From Pictodentalium vernedei (taxonomy: Eukaryota; Mollusca; Scaphopoda; Dentaliida; Dentaliidae), in NCBI GenBank assembly GCA_031216915.1, contig CM062295.1, positions 179,380,927 through 179,444,926 on the forward strand: a DNA stretch of 64,000 nt, given 5' to 3'. This document shows positions 32,722-43,542 of this stretch, one piece after another (the first letter of the stretch is position 1; each line of letters begins with the position of its first letter). The notes under the pieces are model-generated. The model was given only the letters and a program-made list of their open reading frames with translations. It made no database searches and had not been told where the DNA came from. A program made the position numbers and the translations under genes.

Positions 32722-34376
32722 TCAAATTTTGGCTAGAACCTGAGGCAGAATCGGAACGGGTGGGAAGGCGTCGCTGACTAGACCGTTCCAATCGAGTGAC
32801 AGAGCATCCACGGCAAAAGCCAGAGGATCTGGACATGGGGACACAAAAGTGTCCACCTGATGGTTCCAACGAGTCGCAAAGAGATCGATGTGGGGACGTC
32901 CCCAGAGATCGCAAAGTGACTGGAACACTGCCCTGTGGAGCATCCACTCGGTGGAAATAACCCTGCCCTGTCGGGACAGGGAGTCGGCTAGGACGTTCAG
33001 ACGACCGGGAATGTGACGAACAATCACCTCGGCGTGGACATCCTGAGCGAGCAGTAGAAGATCCCGAGCCAATTCGTACATCGGAACCGAGTGCGTGCCA
33101 CCCTGGTTCCGAATGTAAGCAACCACTGTCGAATTGTCGGACAACAGAAGGACCTGGCGATTCGACAGGTGAGGGATCCACTGCCTGAAACTCAGAAGAA
33201 GAGCAAGAAGCTCCTTCTGGTTGATGTGTAGAGCTGCCTGATCCTGGTCCCACATCCCGTGGAGGGAAAGACCTAGAGGATCCAACATCGCACCCCATCC
33301 GAGATCGCTGGCATCTGCCGTCAGAACACGATCGGACGTGGGTAAGTCCAAAGGAACACCCTGCGTAATCCACTGGACATCCATCCAGGGGAAAAGGTAA
33401 GGATAAAGAGATTCCGGAAACTGAAGCACCAGATCCAGAGAATCTACATTCAGTCTCCAACGACTGAGCAGAAAGTGTTGGAGAGGTCTGACACGCAGCC
33501 GACCTAGAGGAATGAGATCCGTCACCGAACGGCAGAGACCGATCAGCCGGAGAATACTCCGTGCTGTCGCGGATGTGGACTGGGACAGGGTCAGAGCAAA
33601 AGCTGAGAAAATCACAGCCTTGACCTGGGGAACTGCTACCAAATTGAATTGGGTTTGGAAAGCCATCCCCAGATGACAAAACGACTGAGAAGGGACCAGG
33701 TCCGACTTCTCCTCGTTGACTCTGAATCCTAGCGACGTGAGCAAGCTCAACAGAGTGGCGACATCTGACTCCAGTAAGGCAGCGTTGGAATGCCTCTGGA
33801 GGAGGCCAGATATGCCGAAGTAGTCACCCTAGACTGTGTGCGATGGAAAGCTATCACATGCGACATCAGTCTGGTGAAGGCCCAAGGAGCCAGGTTGAGG
33901 CCGAAAAGCATGGTCTTGAACTGGTAAACTCGCCCCAGAAAACCGAACCTGAGATACTTGCGTGATGCCCGATGCATCGGAACGTGAAAGTAAGCGTCTC
34001 GCAGGTCGGTGATGGCAGCAAAATCTCCCTGGTGAATTAAACAGCAGACCGACCTGAAAGTCTCCATGCTGAACTTGGGAGCAATGATAGACTGGTTCAG
34101 GATACTCAGATCGATAACCGGTCGGAGTCGGCCATCCTTCTTCGGCAACAAGAACAGGTGGGAATAGAAACCCACTGACTGAATGTTCTTGACGACCTTG
34201 ATCGCCCCCTTGCCAGGAGATTGTCTATCTCCGTGGACAAAAGTTCCCGACGTAAAACGTCTGAAGGAACTGTGGTTGGAAGAGGCACCCTGGACAGAGT
34301 GGGATGCCTTCAGAAGGATATACGCAGGCCGGATCGAACATCTAACACCCACAGATCGGATGTGATGGTGGTCCAA
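32722..34376 (-). pseudogene. DIRS reverse transcriptase / RNase H, frameshifted, RT active site lost
   Basis: RT fingers and palm in 33747-34376: GFYSHLFLLPKKDGRLRPV, ITDLRDAYFHVPMHR with the first catalytic Asp, GLNLAPWAFTRLM. Just after this the YxDD box should appear, but the frame breaks near 33830-33750 and the alternative frame reads YFGISGLLQRH, so both Asp residues are gone. It resumes with SLGFRVNEEKSDLVPS (32722-33750), then RNase H: LTADASDLGWGAML, NQKELLALLLSF, LLLSDNSTVVAYIRNQGG and LADSLSRQG supply the D-E-D-D residues. DLFATRWNHQVDTFVSPC is a typical DIRS downstream motif. A frame overlapping at 32438-33679 is a shadow. Upstream frames hold the link region (VGGRIAEFADHWTTIT at about 34400; EIDNLLARG near 34210), implying more frameshifts. 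Confidence 0.9.
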
Positions 34377-34634
34377 TGGTCTGCGAACTCTGCTATCCTT
34401 CCTCCAACCTGGGATGAGTCGAGTTGAGGACCTTCATTTCGAGACCCGACGAGGCCCGCGAGAGGAGAAACCACCTCCTCTACTGAATGAAGAATCCTGA
34501 GACTTCCCTCTAGTCTGCCGACCCTTACCCTTACCCCTTGAGTAGGAAGTAGAAGCGGTGGCAGATGGAGCAGCCTTTTGCTTCGCAGAGGAAGCAGAAG
34601 GGTACTTGTTAGGCTTGGAATGGCCTCTGCCTCC

Positions 34635-36687
34635 TCAAGAAGGCTGATCAAGCTGAAGAAACAGCAGCTGATCTTTGGAATGACGTAGGACGTCATCCTG
34701 GACCGTCGACACGTAACCATGGAAAAGTTGCGGACCTGCCAAAGAAGCAGATCGAAGAGCAGTGCGCTGCTCCTCAGGAAGGGATCATCCTGTATCCAGC
34801 ACAGCGTCCCTTCGAACTAATTCCAGATTAGCTGTGTTACAGGCATGCATGTGAGTAAGATGCATGAGCGCCTTGGACAGCACACGCAAAAGAGCCTGTA
34901 CCTCGTCAAACTTATCTGGAGGCAGATAAGCAGCTAAAGCTGAGATGACGTGATCTGAGAGAGAAAGCATGCCAAGCATCTCTCTCGATAAGCCCAACGT
35001 GGACTCCAGAGTCATCATTGGAATGACAGCAGACTTGGGCTTGGAAAGCCCGAGGGAATTGGAGTCCTGGTCCAGAACCGTCAAAGTCTGGCAGACTGAC
35101 GGATTGGCGGAATCGTAGGAACGATAACGCACAGGAGGCAAAAAGTTGTCAACCCTGGTGAAGAACGGAGCCTTCATAGCCTTGGAACTCAGCTTGGAGT
35201 CCAATGCTGAAAATGCTTCAACCGCCTGTACTGACTGGCACGGTCGAAGGCGCCCAGAAGCAGGTTGCTCCATAGGCTGTAGGCGCGCGACCGATGATCG
35301 CGGCCTGGCTGACCCTGTCGGCTTGTCAGCTGGTTTGAGATCAGGCAGAAACCCAAACACAAAGTCAAGAGCTGCCCCCAAGTCCGAAGACTGCTGGCCC
35401 TCGAATTCAAGCATGTCGGACTCCTCCCCAGAGTCGGAAGACACATAGCCCATCGTGGGCAAACCAGCCGACGCCTCCCATGGTGTCGGAACACCAGGGG
35501 GATCAGAAACCGGCCTGTTTTCAATCCCGGGAGGTGGCGCCATAGGAGGCACCTGGAAACCACTTGCTGCCTCGCTGGAAGCAACAGGAAGGCTCTTTGA
35601 CAGAACCTGAGTGAGTAAGGAGAGGGCCTCCCTAAGCTCACTGGTCAAACTGGTCGGTTTGACAGGGGAGCAAACCGGCAAAGCGGCTTCACCTCTGACC
35701 CTCTTAATCAGCGAAGGGTCGCGATTCTCCAAAACACCCGACGCGGGACGACAGGCGGCAGCCAAAACGTCTGAAGGCAGACGTGTATAGGGGTACGAAG
35801 CACCCCGAGGATCAATATAGCGAGAACTCATGAGAGTCACCGCGGACCTCTGCGGGGCAGAAGGTCCAGGCTGCACAAAAGGCATTGGTCCCTCAAAACT
35901 GGTCATGTGGCCAGAATGAGTGGACGGAAACACCACGGAGTTCATAGTGTCCCCACTAAGAATATCCAAATCCAATGACACAACTGTGGTGCTCGACGGC
36001 GTAGAGACCACAGTGGTGGGTTCGGCCAGCAGCTCCTTCCAACTTCGCCGAGTTGAAGTCAGGGAAGGCTGAGGCCGATATCCCACGTCTACACTACCAG
36101 ACATCCCTGCAGTCCCCTGCAGGGAAAAGTCGAGGCCGGCTGAAACCGATGATGAAGCAGACGGACCAGCAGTAATAGTAGATATGTCAGGAGTCATTGA
36201 GGCTGGTGGAATTGTGGAGAGAGCACCCCTGCTTGGCTCCGAAGGAAGAGTCACAACCCTAGTGACAGCCTCAGATGTCGACTGGAGGGGGACCGTAGTC
36301 CCGGAACCAGGCACCTCTTCACCAGAACACTCAACGGCTCCCGCAATATCCACTACAGGAAAAGACTGCACATCCCCCGTGGAGGAGGAATAACTCTCAC
36401 CAGACATGGTCAGCTCGGGAGCCCCCGAACAACCGCGTTCTCCTTTCCCGCGGGAGCGGGAGGTACGGCCACGAGAACGTACTACACGGTTCACTGACGC
36501 CCAGAAAGAGGATGACCAAGATCCACAGAGACCACATGGCCAAACACCCATTACATGAGGAGCATGAAGCATGTGAATCGTCCACATGCTTTGGAAGCAG
36601 ACATTGGCCACAAGGAATAGTCCTGGGCATGACAGAGGTGAGAGGAGCAAAGAAGGTGAAATCAGATGAGAACAGAACACTCCCCAA
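34635..36687 (-). pseudogene. DIRS gag-like ORF1, one stop and one frameshift
   Basis: The main frame (36680 to 34785, 631 codons) is Ser/Pro/Thr-rich in its first half and more ordered at its C-terminal end (KLSSKAMKAPFFTRV, SLSDHVISALAAYLPPD, MHACNTANLELVRRD). After TGA at 34785-34787 the same frame continues with SLPEEQRTALRSASL and VSTVQDDVLRHSKDQ to the stop at 34635-34637, as in related DIRS gag proteins, so the internal TGA is probably a nonsense change. At the N-terminus a Cys/His cluster (CGQCLLPKHVDDSHASCSSC) lies in a different frame (36687-36397), implying a frameshift near 36540. Its predicted role is binding element RNA in cytoplasmic particles. Confidence 0.75.
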
Positions 36688-37039
36688 AGAAGAGAGAAAG
36701 GGGACAGAAATTAAGACCCCAGATGGTCGACCAGGAACAACACAACAGGATGACCACTCTCAAAGGAGAGAAGAAAAACTGCAGAAGCGGTACCCCCGCT
36801 GACACCTAACTCTAACACAATTAGAATGAAAGTGTCAATGTCACTGTAGCTCAACTTGTCAAGACAAAGACATGTACATGTATAGTATGTGACACAGCAA
36901 TGACAAACATCTAGGTAATGACCTGATAACAAAGGTACATATAAAGTATTGTAATGGTCTAAATACTGACCGTTGCCTGTAACAAATGTATAGGTAAAGT
37001 ATTGTTAAGGTGGGTGACAGTCAGATGCTGAACTAGAAA
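36688..37039 (-). other. DIRS 5-prime leader, inner part
   Basis: No ORF. It lies between gag and the nested tandem-core element and carries no recognisable repeat. Confidence 0.4.
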
Positions 37040-38997
37040 AAAATCTTTGAGTCCCAGAGTGGGTCTGACTGAACCCCAAAATATTTGTTCTCATTGCACA
37101 GTGATAACAAAGGCACCCCAAAACACACTCGTTCCTGTCCCAAGGTGAAGACAAAAGTGCCCCAGAAGTTTTGTGAAGATCAGTTCATAAATACGAGCTG
37201 TATAGAACTTGTGACAAAAAACTGATTGGACCTAATTTCGGTACAAAATGGCCACTGGAAGCCATCTTGAATTTTGGACCGTACCCAGAAACCCTCATTC
37301 TCATCCCAAGGTGATAACAAAGGTACCCAAGAAGTTTTGTGAAGATCGGTTCATAAATACAGCCTCTACCCTGAGCCGTATTGACACGTGTGCTTACATT
37401 GTGTAAGTAGCACTGAATAAATCAAAGTTCATCTAATTTGCATAATTTCTGCACGAAAAAAAAACCCTTAGAATATGTGATGTATTCCATGTTACTAAAC
37501 ATTCATACAAAAATTTATTCAAATCAGAACTTTCATACAGAAGTTCTGTACAAAAGACTGATTGCACTAATTTTGGTACAAAATGGCTGCTGGTGGCCAT
37601 CTTGAATTTTGGACCACACCCAAAAACACTCACTCTCAACCCACGGTGATAACAAAGGTACCCAAGAAGTTTCGTAAAGATTGGTTTATAAATATGGCCT
37701 CTAGTCTGAGCTGTATAGAAGTTGTGTACAAAAAACTGATTAGACCTAATTTCAGTACAAAATGGCCACTGGCAGCCATCTTGAATTTTAGACCGCACCC
37801 AGAAACACTCATTCGAGTCCCAAGGTGATAACAAAGGTACCCAAGACATTTCGTGAAGATCAGTTCATAAATACAGACTCTAGTCTGAGCCGTATTGACA
37901 TGTGTACTTACTGTGTGTAAGTCGCACTGAAAAAATCAAAGTTCATCTAATTTGCATAATTTCTGCACGAGAAAAAAACCCGTATTATATGTGATGTATC
38001 CCTTGGTACTAAACATTCACACAAAAAATTATTCAAATCAGCGCTTTCATATGGAAGTTCTGTGCAAAAATCTGATTGCACCTAATTTTGTACAAAATGG
38101 CTGCCATCGGCCATCTTGAATTTCGGACCGGACCCCAAAACACTCGTTCTCGTCCCACGGTGATACCAAAGGTACCCAAGAAGTTTCGTAAAGATCGGTT
38201 CATAAATACGGCCTCTAGCCCGAGCCGTATTGGCATTTGCACTTACAGTGCTGAAAGTAACCCCAAAAAACATCAAAATTAGTCTAATTTGCAAAATTTA
38301 CGCACGAGAAAAAAAACCGTATTATATGTGATGTATCCCATGGTACTAAACATTCATACAAAAAATTATTCAAATCAGAGCTTTCATATGGAAGTTCTGT
38401 ACAAAAAACAGATTTCTGCATCGTCGGAACAAAATGGCGGCTGGCAGCCATCTTGAATTTTGGACCGCACCCAAAAACACTCGTTCTCGTCCCACGGTCA
38501 TAACAAAGGTACCCAAGAAGTTTCGTAAAGATCGATTCATAAATACGACCTCTAGCCCGAGCCATAGCAGCTTGGCACTTACAGCTCTGAAAGTAACACT
38601 AAATAAATCAAAGTCAGTCTAATTTGCATAATTTACGCACAAGAAAAAACCCCGTATTATATGTGATGTATCCCATGGTACTAAACATTTATACAAAACT
38701 TTATTCAAATCAGAACTTTCATACAGAAGTTCTGTACAAAAAACTGATTTTTGCATCATCGGTACAAAATGGCCGCTGGCAGCAATCTTGAATTTCGGAC
38801 CACACCTAAAAACACTCGTCATAACAAAGGTACACAAGAAGTTTCGTAAAGATCAGTTCATAAATACGACCTCTAGCCCGAGCCATAGCCAATTGTTGAC
38901 GTACGGACAGACGGACAGACGGATGGATGGACAAACGGACAGACGGACGACGGGCCATGACAATAGCTCAAATTTGACTTCGTCAAAGTTGAGCTAA
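37040..38997 (+). mobile_element. pearl/HINE-like tandem-core element nested in the DIRS leader
   Basis: About six units share ACAAAATGGCnnCTGGCAGC, CATCTTGAATTTnGGACC, AGAAGTTTCGTAAAGATC and TTCATAAATACGnCCTCTAG. Anchors near 37245, 37578, 37757, 38092, 38430 and 38764 give a period of about 335 bp with one short unit of 179. After the last unit come an ACGGACAGACGG microsatellite (about 38899-38951) and a terminal hairpin, AGCTCAAATTTGAC / GTCAAAGTTGAGCT (38965-38995), ending CTAA. No coding content; open frames on both strands are repeat artefacts. Confidence 0.8.
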
Positions 38998-39252
38998 AAA
39001 TGAGCAATCTGAACATTTACAATAATTGTGAAAATAATTGAAGTCCGAACCGAATGGCACACAAAATTCGTGCGCGACTCGAGAAAGAACATATAAAATA
39101 CATTATGGATAATTAATTGTAAGAGAATATAATGAATAAACTGTTCCTGAGAATACAAAAGGATACTCGGATCCACTATGAAGCAGGAAACAACAATCTA
39201 TGAGTTGGATGAACACTGATAAGAGTGCAGAATATCTCGTCACACGGCGGAC
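38998..39252 (-). other. DIRS 5-prime leader, outer part
   Basis: About 250 bp of non-coding sequence between the nested element and the right inverted repeat. Confidence 0.4.
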
Positions 39253-39500
39253 GAAAAAAAGAATGAGTCTTTAGCGATGTATATGCACACTGGCAATGGA
39301 AGTCGTGGAGTTGTACTTGGGAGCGTCCCGTACTGGGTCTGCGCCGGTTGATCTCGACCCAGTTTTGGCTTATTTTTTCTCGGTGCTTTTGCACCACTTT
39401 TCTTTTCCAAATTGCTTGGGAAAGACAAAAATAGAGAGTATATTATCCGAGTTGGGGACTTCCACTGTAGTGCAAGCCTGTAGTAAACAATTGTGAGTAG
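39253..39500. repeat. DIRS right inverted terminal repeat
   Basis: Complement of 30845-31095. GCGTCCCGTACTGGGTCTG lacks a 3-bp CTT stretch present in the left copy (CTCTCTTCCAAG versus CTCCCAAG when aligned). The right-specific outer end is GGTTGATAAGAAAT. Confidence 0.9.
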
Positions 39501-39510
39501 GTTGATAAGA

Positions 39511-39574
39511 AATGTTTTCATGTTCAAAATGTTTTTTTTCTCTCAACTTCTATTGATGTTAGATAAATAGTTAA
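39511..39574. mobile_element. family A copy 7, right part
   Basis: GTTTTCATGTTCAAAATG then TTGATGTTAGATAAATAGTTAA corresponds to the family A right end (ATGTTAGGTAAAGGGTTAA), completing the copy begun at 30667. Confidence 0.6.
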
Positions 39575-39595
39575 ATAGGAAAAGGTGTGAATAAG

Positions 39596-40300
39596 TAAAA
39601 CAAGAGGCCCCCAAGGGGCCTAAATTAATCACCCAACAAGGCCAAAATATGAACCCAGGAACTTGAGTTGAACAAACTTGAATCACACCCCCTAACAATG
39701 ATGCATTCTAAATACCCAAAAAATCGGACTGGTGGATCTGAAGAAGGCAAATTTGAAAGAATATTTCCCAGGTACTAGTTGGTACCCATCCCAATTATAT
39801 CAGCAAAACATGACTTGTATACTAGAGAGTAATCAAGCTCTGCTCAGATTAACTAAGGTGTCTATGGAGAATATTCCAAGTTAATTAACAACATGCACAC
39901 AATTCACTTAGGATAATGCAGAACAATCATGCAAGAGTTCAAACCATGCAACTACCTCATAGTTAAAACCACTATCTTGGTTTACAGTGTTGAGAAACAC
40001 CAGAGAGATTTTTAACCAAATGAGCTGATCCTGCCAATAGCCAAAACCAAGTGATCACCAAACATTGATGGCAGACACAATACCTGGAGCATAATCAGGA
40101 ATCTATATTAATGGGCACAGGCATCTTTTGAAGGTTCCAGTATGACATTCTGCAAGCATATCACAAGGATATGAATTTGAGGGGTGTCCCTTTCATTTGG
40201 TTAGGGATCTGAGACTCCCCAGAGCCTCAAATGACACTATCTAGGGACATTCTGAAGATAAAGAAAGTGTCTGTTTAACCAAATGTGGTATATTATCTGT
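39596..40300. mobile_element. 5-prime portion of a tandem-core element (partial)
   Basis: AACAAGAGGCCCCCAAGGGG with its short hairpin resembles starts I recall for mollusc tandem-core repeats. No tandem core or 3-prime hairpin follows; the right boundary is uncertain. Confidence 0.35.
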
Positions 40301-40574
40301 AATTTCATCAGTTGCAACCTCATGCTGATTAAAGAATTCAGAATTTATGCAAATCTTCAGTTAATTTGTGAGCTCCCCAGTTCCCACTGACAGCCTTGGC
40401 CACAGCCGTTTTAATCAACTGAATACATTTTACAACTGGGTAAACTTATCCAAACCTGCCACAATAAAATTTTTCTGTGTTTCATATTAAAAATGCACTG
40501 TGATATTCTGTTTAATATATAACTAATTGTTATGTAAGGCAAAGTATAACTGGTTGAATTTCCACTGTCGACAG

Positions 40575-40709
40575 AAAAGTGGAGATAAAGATGTTGAAAA
40601 TATTGTCACTATGAGATTCCTGAAAGATAATGGCCTGAAACCCTACAACTCGGTGTATCATATTGTGTCAAACAAGGTCTGTCATAGAGGAAACCCGGAT
40701 TTGGTGTAA
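40575..40709 (+). CDS. candidate terminal exon, unknown protein (44 codons)
   Basis: An acceptor TTTCCACTGTCGACAG begins a phase-0 frame, KSGDKDVENIVTMRFL then KDNGLKPYNSVYHIV, ending HRGNPDLV-stop at 40709. Composition is globular and unlike the A/T-rich noise nearby. No partner exon was found; it could be a transposase or host-gene relic. There is no poly(A) signal close downstream; AATAAA occurs at about 41054. Confidence 0.4.
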   Translation, partial: KSGDKDVENIVTMRFLKDNGLKPYNSVYHIVSNKVCHRGNPDLV

Positions 40710-41093
40710 GGACATGGCAGCAACTTCATAATTCATTCACTTGCTTGTGATATACTGAACTGTACTGTTTGTTGGGTATTGTTTTTTTTAAATTATGTTT
40801 TTGAGTTATTGGCGAGTGCATCAACATAATTTTTTAATAAGATGTGTAACATATTGAGAGTGAAATGCATTGGAACTGAACCTCATACAAATACTGTATA
40901 CTGTTGAGTACAAACAGAGACAAATCTTTCAATTTACCTTACATGCAAAGAATCCATGCTACTGCATTGTTCAACAATTATAAATCATGCTATGTATTCA
41001 CAAAAATTTCACCCGTCAAACCAAAATGATTCCAGTTTACTCAACAACAAACATGCAAATAAATTAACTTTCGAAAAGCCTCTTGTTAAGCCT
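40710..41093. other. unassigned sequence
   Basis: No repeat or further exon recognised. Confidence 0.4.
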
Positions 41094-41490
41094 CACAAAG
41101 TAGATCTGTTTCTCAGGCCCTTTTTTATAAAATTACATGCGGGCAGGCGGTTTATTAGTTTAAGTTTTTATTTTTGTAATTATCTCTTTGCCATTAAAAT
41201 GTTCATGTTCTTGGTTTGTTTTATGTTTTAGGCCTCATAATCTACAGAATAGTATGGGTGGTGGTGTATTACATCCCTTGAGTGCAAGAAGTCTTTGCAA
41301 TGCTAAAGCATTGCAAAGCCTTGTTGCACTCAAGGGAGAATTTTATTAACTTGGGTAAAATAACAGACATAAACCATTTAATTTTTATTTTTTCAAGTTT
41401 GCATTGGTTATAAAAAGAGAGCATGTGGCAGCCAAAAGGACCATGCAGGAGGGCCTGAGAAACAGATTTTTAATTTTTTGGGGCTGATTT
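41094..41490. mobile_element. MITE family D, copy 2
   Basis: CTCACAAAGTAGATCTGTTT and CTCAGGCCC at left; GGGCCTGAGAAACAG at right. The central hairpin 41276-41338 is the best of the family: CCCTTGAGTGCAAGAAG and CTTTGCAATGC mirrored around TAAA. Confidence 0.85.
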
Positions 41491-41847
41491 CAGTAGCAGT
41501 CTAAACATTCAACAAGTTTTATAATGGAGTGATCTAATAATAGTGTTGAGTCAAGAATTTCAGAGCTCCTCCAACTAAGGTCAACACAATGAAAAAGAAG
41601 TCATATTGAAGACTTATCCAAGTCACAGGGAGCGATGTTGAGAAACTGTTCCTGGATTCTCCAGGTTATAAGATTTTTTTCAACTGGGTGGGAAATCCAC
41701 CTGTAGCAGACAAAGGAATAATACTGTTTGATAAATGTCAGTAAAAGAACATCCATATTGTGAAACAGAAATATTCATATGTCAGAAATATTCCATTGTC
41801 CAATAACTGCTCAGATCTTCTGATAGGTAAGTGAGAACCCAATAATT
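41491..41847. other. unassigned sequence
   Basis: Nothing recognised. Confidence 0.4.
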
Positions 41848-42239
41848 ACAGTGGAACCTTGTTAATTGAATAGCCACTTTACCTGTGCAAAAATAGTACG
41901 TTATCAGGAGTATTCAATTAACAGGAATCTGGTCACTTTCCTGTATTTTAAAGCATTTATTCAATTAAATCACTGAATTCTATCAAGAAATAATACATTA
42001 AATGCCAATTATATTGGATGTACAGAGACCAAATAAAAATAGGGACGTCAATTGGTGCCCACATTCTTCTTTGACAAATTACAAGATTTTTGTATTCAAT
42101 TAAAAGGAGTTAATTCTATATTCTATTAACAGTGCAAATTTGTACAGAAAGTATGGTAAATGGTTTGGTGTTTGGAAATTATATTCAATTAACAGAATGA
42201 TCTAGTTAAGAGATGTCCAATATAGTGAGCTCCACTGTA
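41848..42239. mobile_element. pogo/Tigger-like MITE, copy 1
   Basis: TA|CAGTGGAACCTTG...GAGCTCCACTG|TA: inverted ends starting CAGTGGA with a TA target duplication. Internal ATTCAATTAACAG motifs repeat in both orientations. CAGT-type ends with TA targets characterise pogo/Tigger elements; no transposase is present. Confidence 0.7.
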
Positions 42240-42307
42240 TAAGAGATACCATGGAGCTCTGTAAACCAAAATATATTGGATTAAATCATTATTTTTCACA
42301 ACTTATG

Positions 42308-42560
42308 GCCATTTATTTACTTATTGAAGTTTGGAAACATTTAAAGCCAGGGTCATATCATGTTGGACCACTTTTATGGGTGGAAGAAGCCGGAGTACTC
42401 AGTGAGAACCACTGAGCAGTAGCAAGTAATTATCAGACACAAGCATGATTAGCATTGACGGTGTACCATTGATGTGCAGTACACATTAGCTGACAGTGGC
42501 ACAATGCTCCCACTTGAGCAACTGAGATGAAGTGTCTTGCCAAGGACATAATGCAGATGA
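42308..42560 (-). mobile_element. tRNA-derived SINE (family T), diverged
   Basis: TTTATTTACTTATTGAAGTT tail, GGGTGGAAGAAGCCGGAGTA, AACCACTGAGCAGTAGCAAG, GAAGTGTCTTGCCAAGGACA match the 60332 copy in reverse. The tRNA-like head is eroded. Confidence 0.65.
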
Positions 42561-42571
42561 TGCAGTCAGGC

Positions 42572-42810
42572 TTAACCCTTTACCCAACGTAACGGCCAAA
42601 ATCGAACAGCACTATTCACAAAAATCGCCAATTAATTTTCATTATTTTTAATTTTTTATCGCAAAAACAGGTTATGACCCCTCTTTAGAACAAGCTCATT
42701 CCAATGAGGGGTCATAACCTATGTTTTTGATACAAAAAATGAAAAAAATTAATTATTCAAGAATTTTGTTTGCAAGTGTCATCTGCTTTTCATGTTAGGT
42801 AAAGGCTTAA
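42572..42810. mobile_element. palindromic TTAA element family A, copy 8
   Basis: TTAACCCTTTACCCAACG and ATGTTAGGTAAAGGCTTAA. GGTTATGACCCCTC pairs with GAGGGGTCATAACC. Same subfamily as copy 4. Confidence 0.85.
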
Positions 42811-43301
42811 ACTGACTACCTATGATCATAAAGTCCACTACACTAACTAAGGAGCTACCATGCTCCTCACTAAGCTCTAGGGCCTTAAAAACGTCTGAAA
42901 CATAGCAAATTAGATATTTTCTCACCACTTGCTGGGAAAGAGAAAACTAAAAGATTCAATCAACAGGGATTTCCTCTGTAACAAAAATGCAGTTAACTTT
43001 TCAAATTTCTGGAGAGTGTATGGTAAAAGGTTTGGTGCTGAAAAATATTTGTAATTGATTGAAATGTTATTTTAGCCTGTATTCAATTAAATGAGTACTC
43101 CGTATCATGGAAAGAAAATAGTTTTTCATTTCATGAATATCTGGAACATTTAATTTGTTACTTTAACAATATTTATCACATAATCACCACCAAATAGCCC
43201 ATTACAGAAATACCTGTGACACATCTGATAAATGCATGACATCAGAAATCAATGTGACATTATATGACTGTGAGAGAATTGGTTTAGGAAGTAGAATGGA
43301 A

Positions 43302-43542
43302 TTAACCCTTAGGAGCCTGGACAATTGTCCTGAATTCACACCTGACCACAGCCTGTACACATTCAGTGGCATTAACAGTGATGTCTAGTCAAGTCTTGGC
43401 TGCCTCAACTGGAAGCCAAGACCTGACTAGAAACCACTGCCTATGTAATTTGTTTATTGACAGTAGGGTCTACTGATGATGGCATGTTAAGGGCATCTGT
43501 TCTGAAGTCGTAAAAGTTAGAAATAGGCCTTTTAAGGGTTAA
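43302..43542. mobile_element. palindromic element family B-prime, copy 2
   Basis: TTAACCCTTAGGAGCCTGGA and GCCTTTTAAGGGTTAA ends. Central hairpin GTCAAGTCTTGGCTGCC / GGAAGCCAAGACCTGAC. Clean CCCTTA/TAAGGG inverted ends inside TTAA. Confidence 0.8.

Larger units (their letters stand above)
30812..39510 (-). mobile_element. degenerate DIRS-type (tyrosine recombinase) retroelement, about 8.7 kb
   Basis: Minus-strand order from 39.5 to 30.8 kb: inverted terminal repeat, leader carrying an inserted tandem-core element, gag-like ORF, reverse transcriptase plus RNase H, tyrosine recombinase, internal complementary region, inverted terminal repeat. That arrangement, with inverted rather than direct terminal repeats and no integrase or protease, defines the DIRS group. 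Without the nested 2-kb insertion the element would be about 6.7 kb. Both outer junctions show AAAT and rejoin a family A element when the DIRS is removed, consistent with recombinase-mediated insertion without a long target duplication. Stops, frameshifts and a destroyed RT active site make it non-autonomous. Confidence 0.9.

Noticed and set aside
32438..33679. 413-codon minus-strand open frame overlapping the DIRS RT/RNase H
   Set aside because: It reads as Ser-rich low-complexity text in a frame shifted from the clearly homologous RNase H frame. Shadow of that gene.
37433..38837. Repeated minus-strand frames (SVFGCGPKFKMA-like)
   Set aside because: They follow the 335-bp tandem units on both strands and have no start or splice logic.
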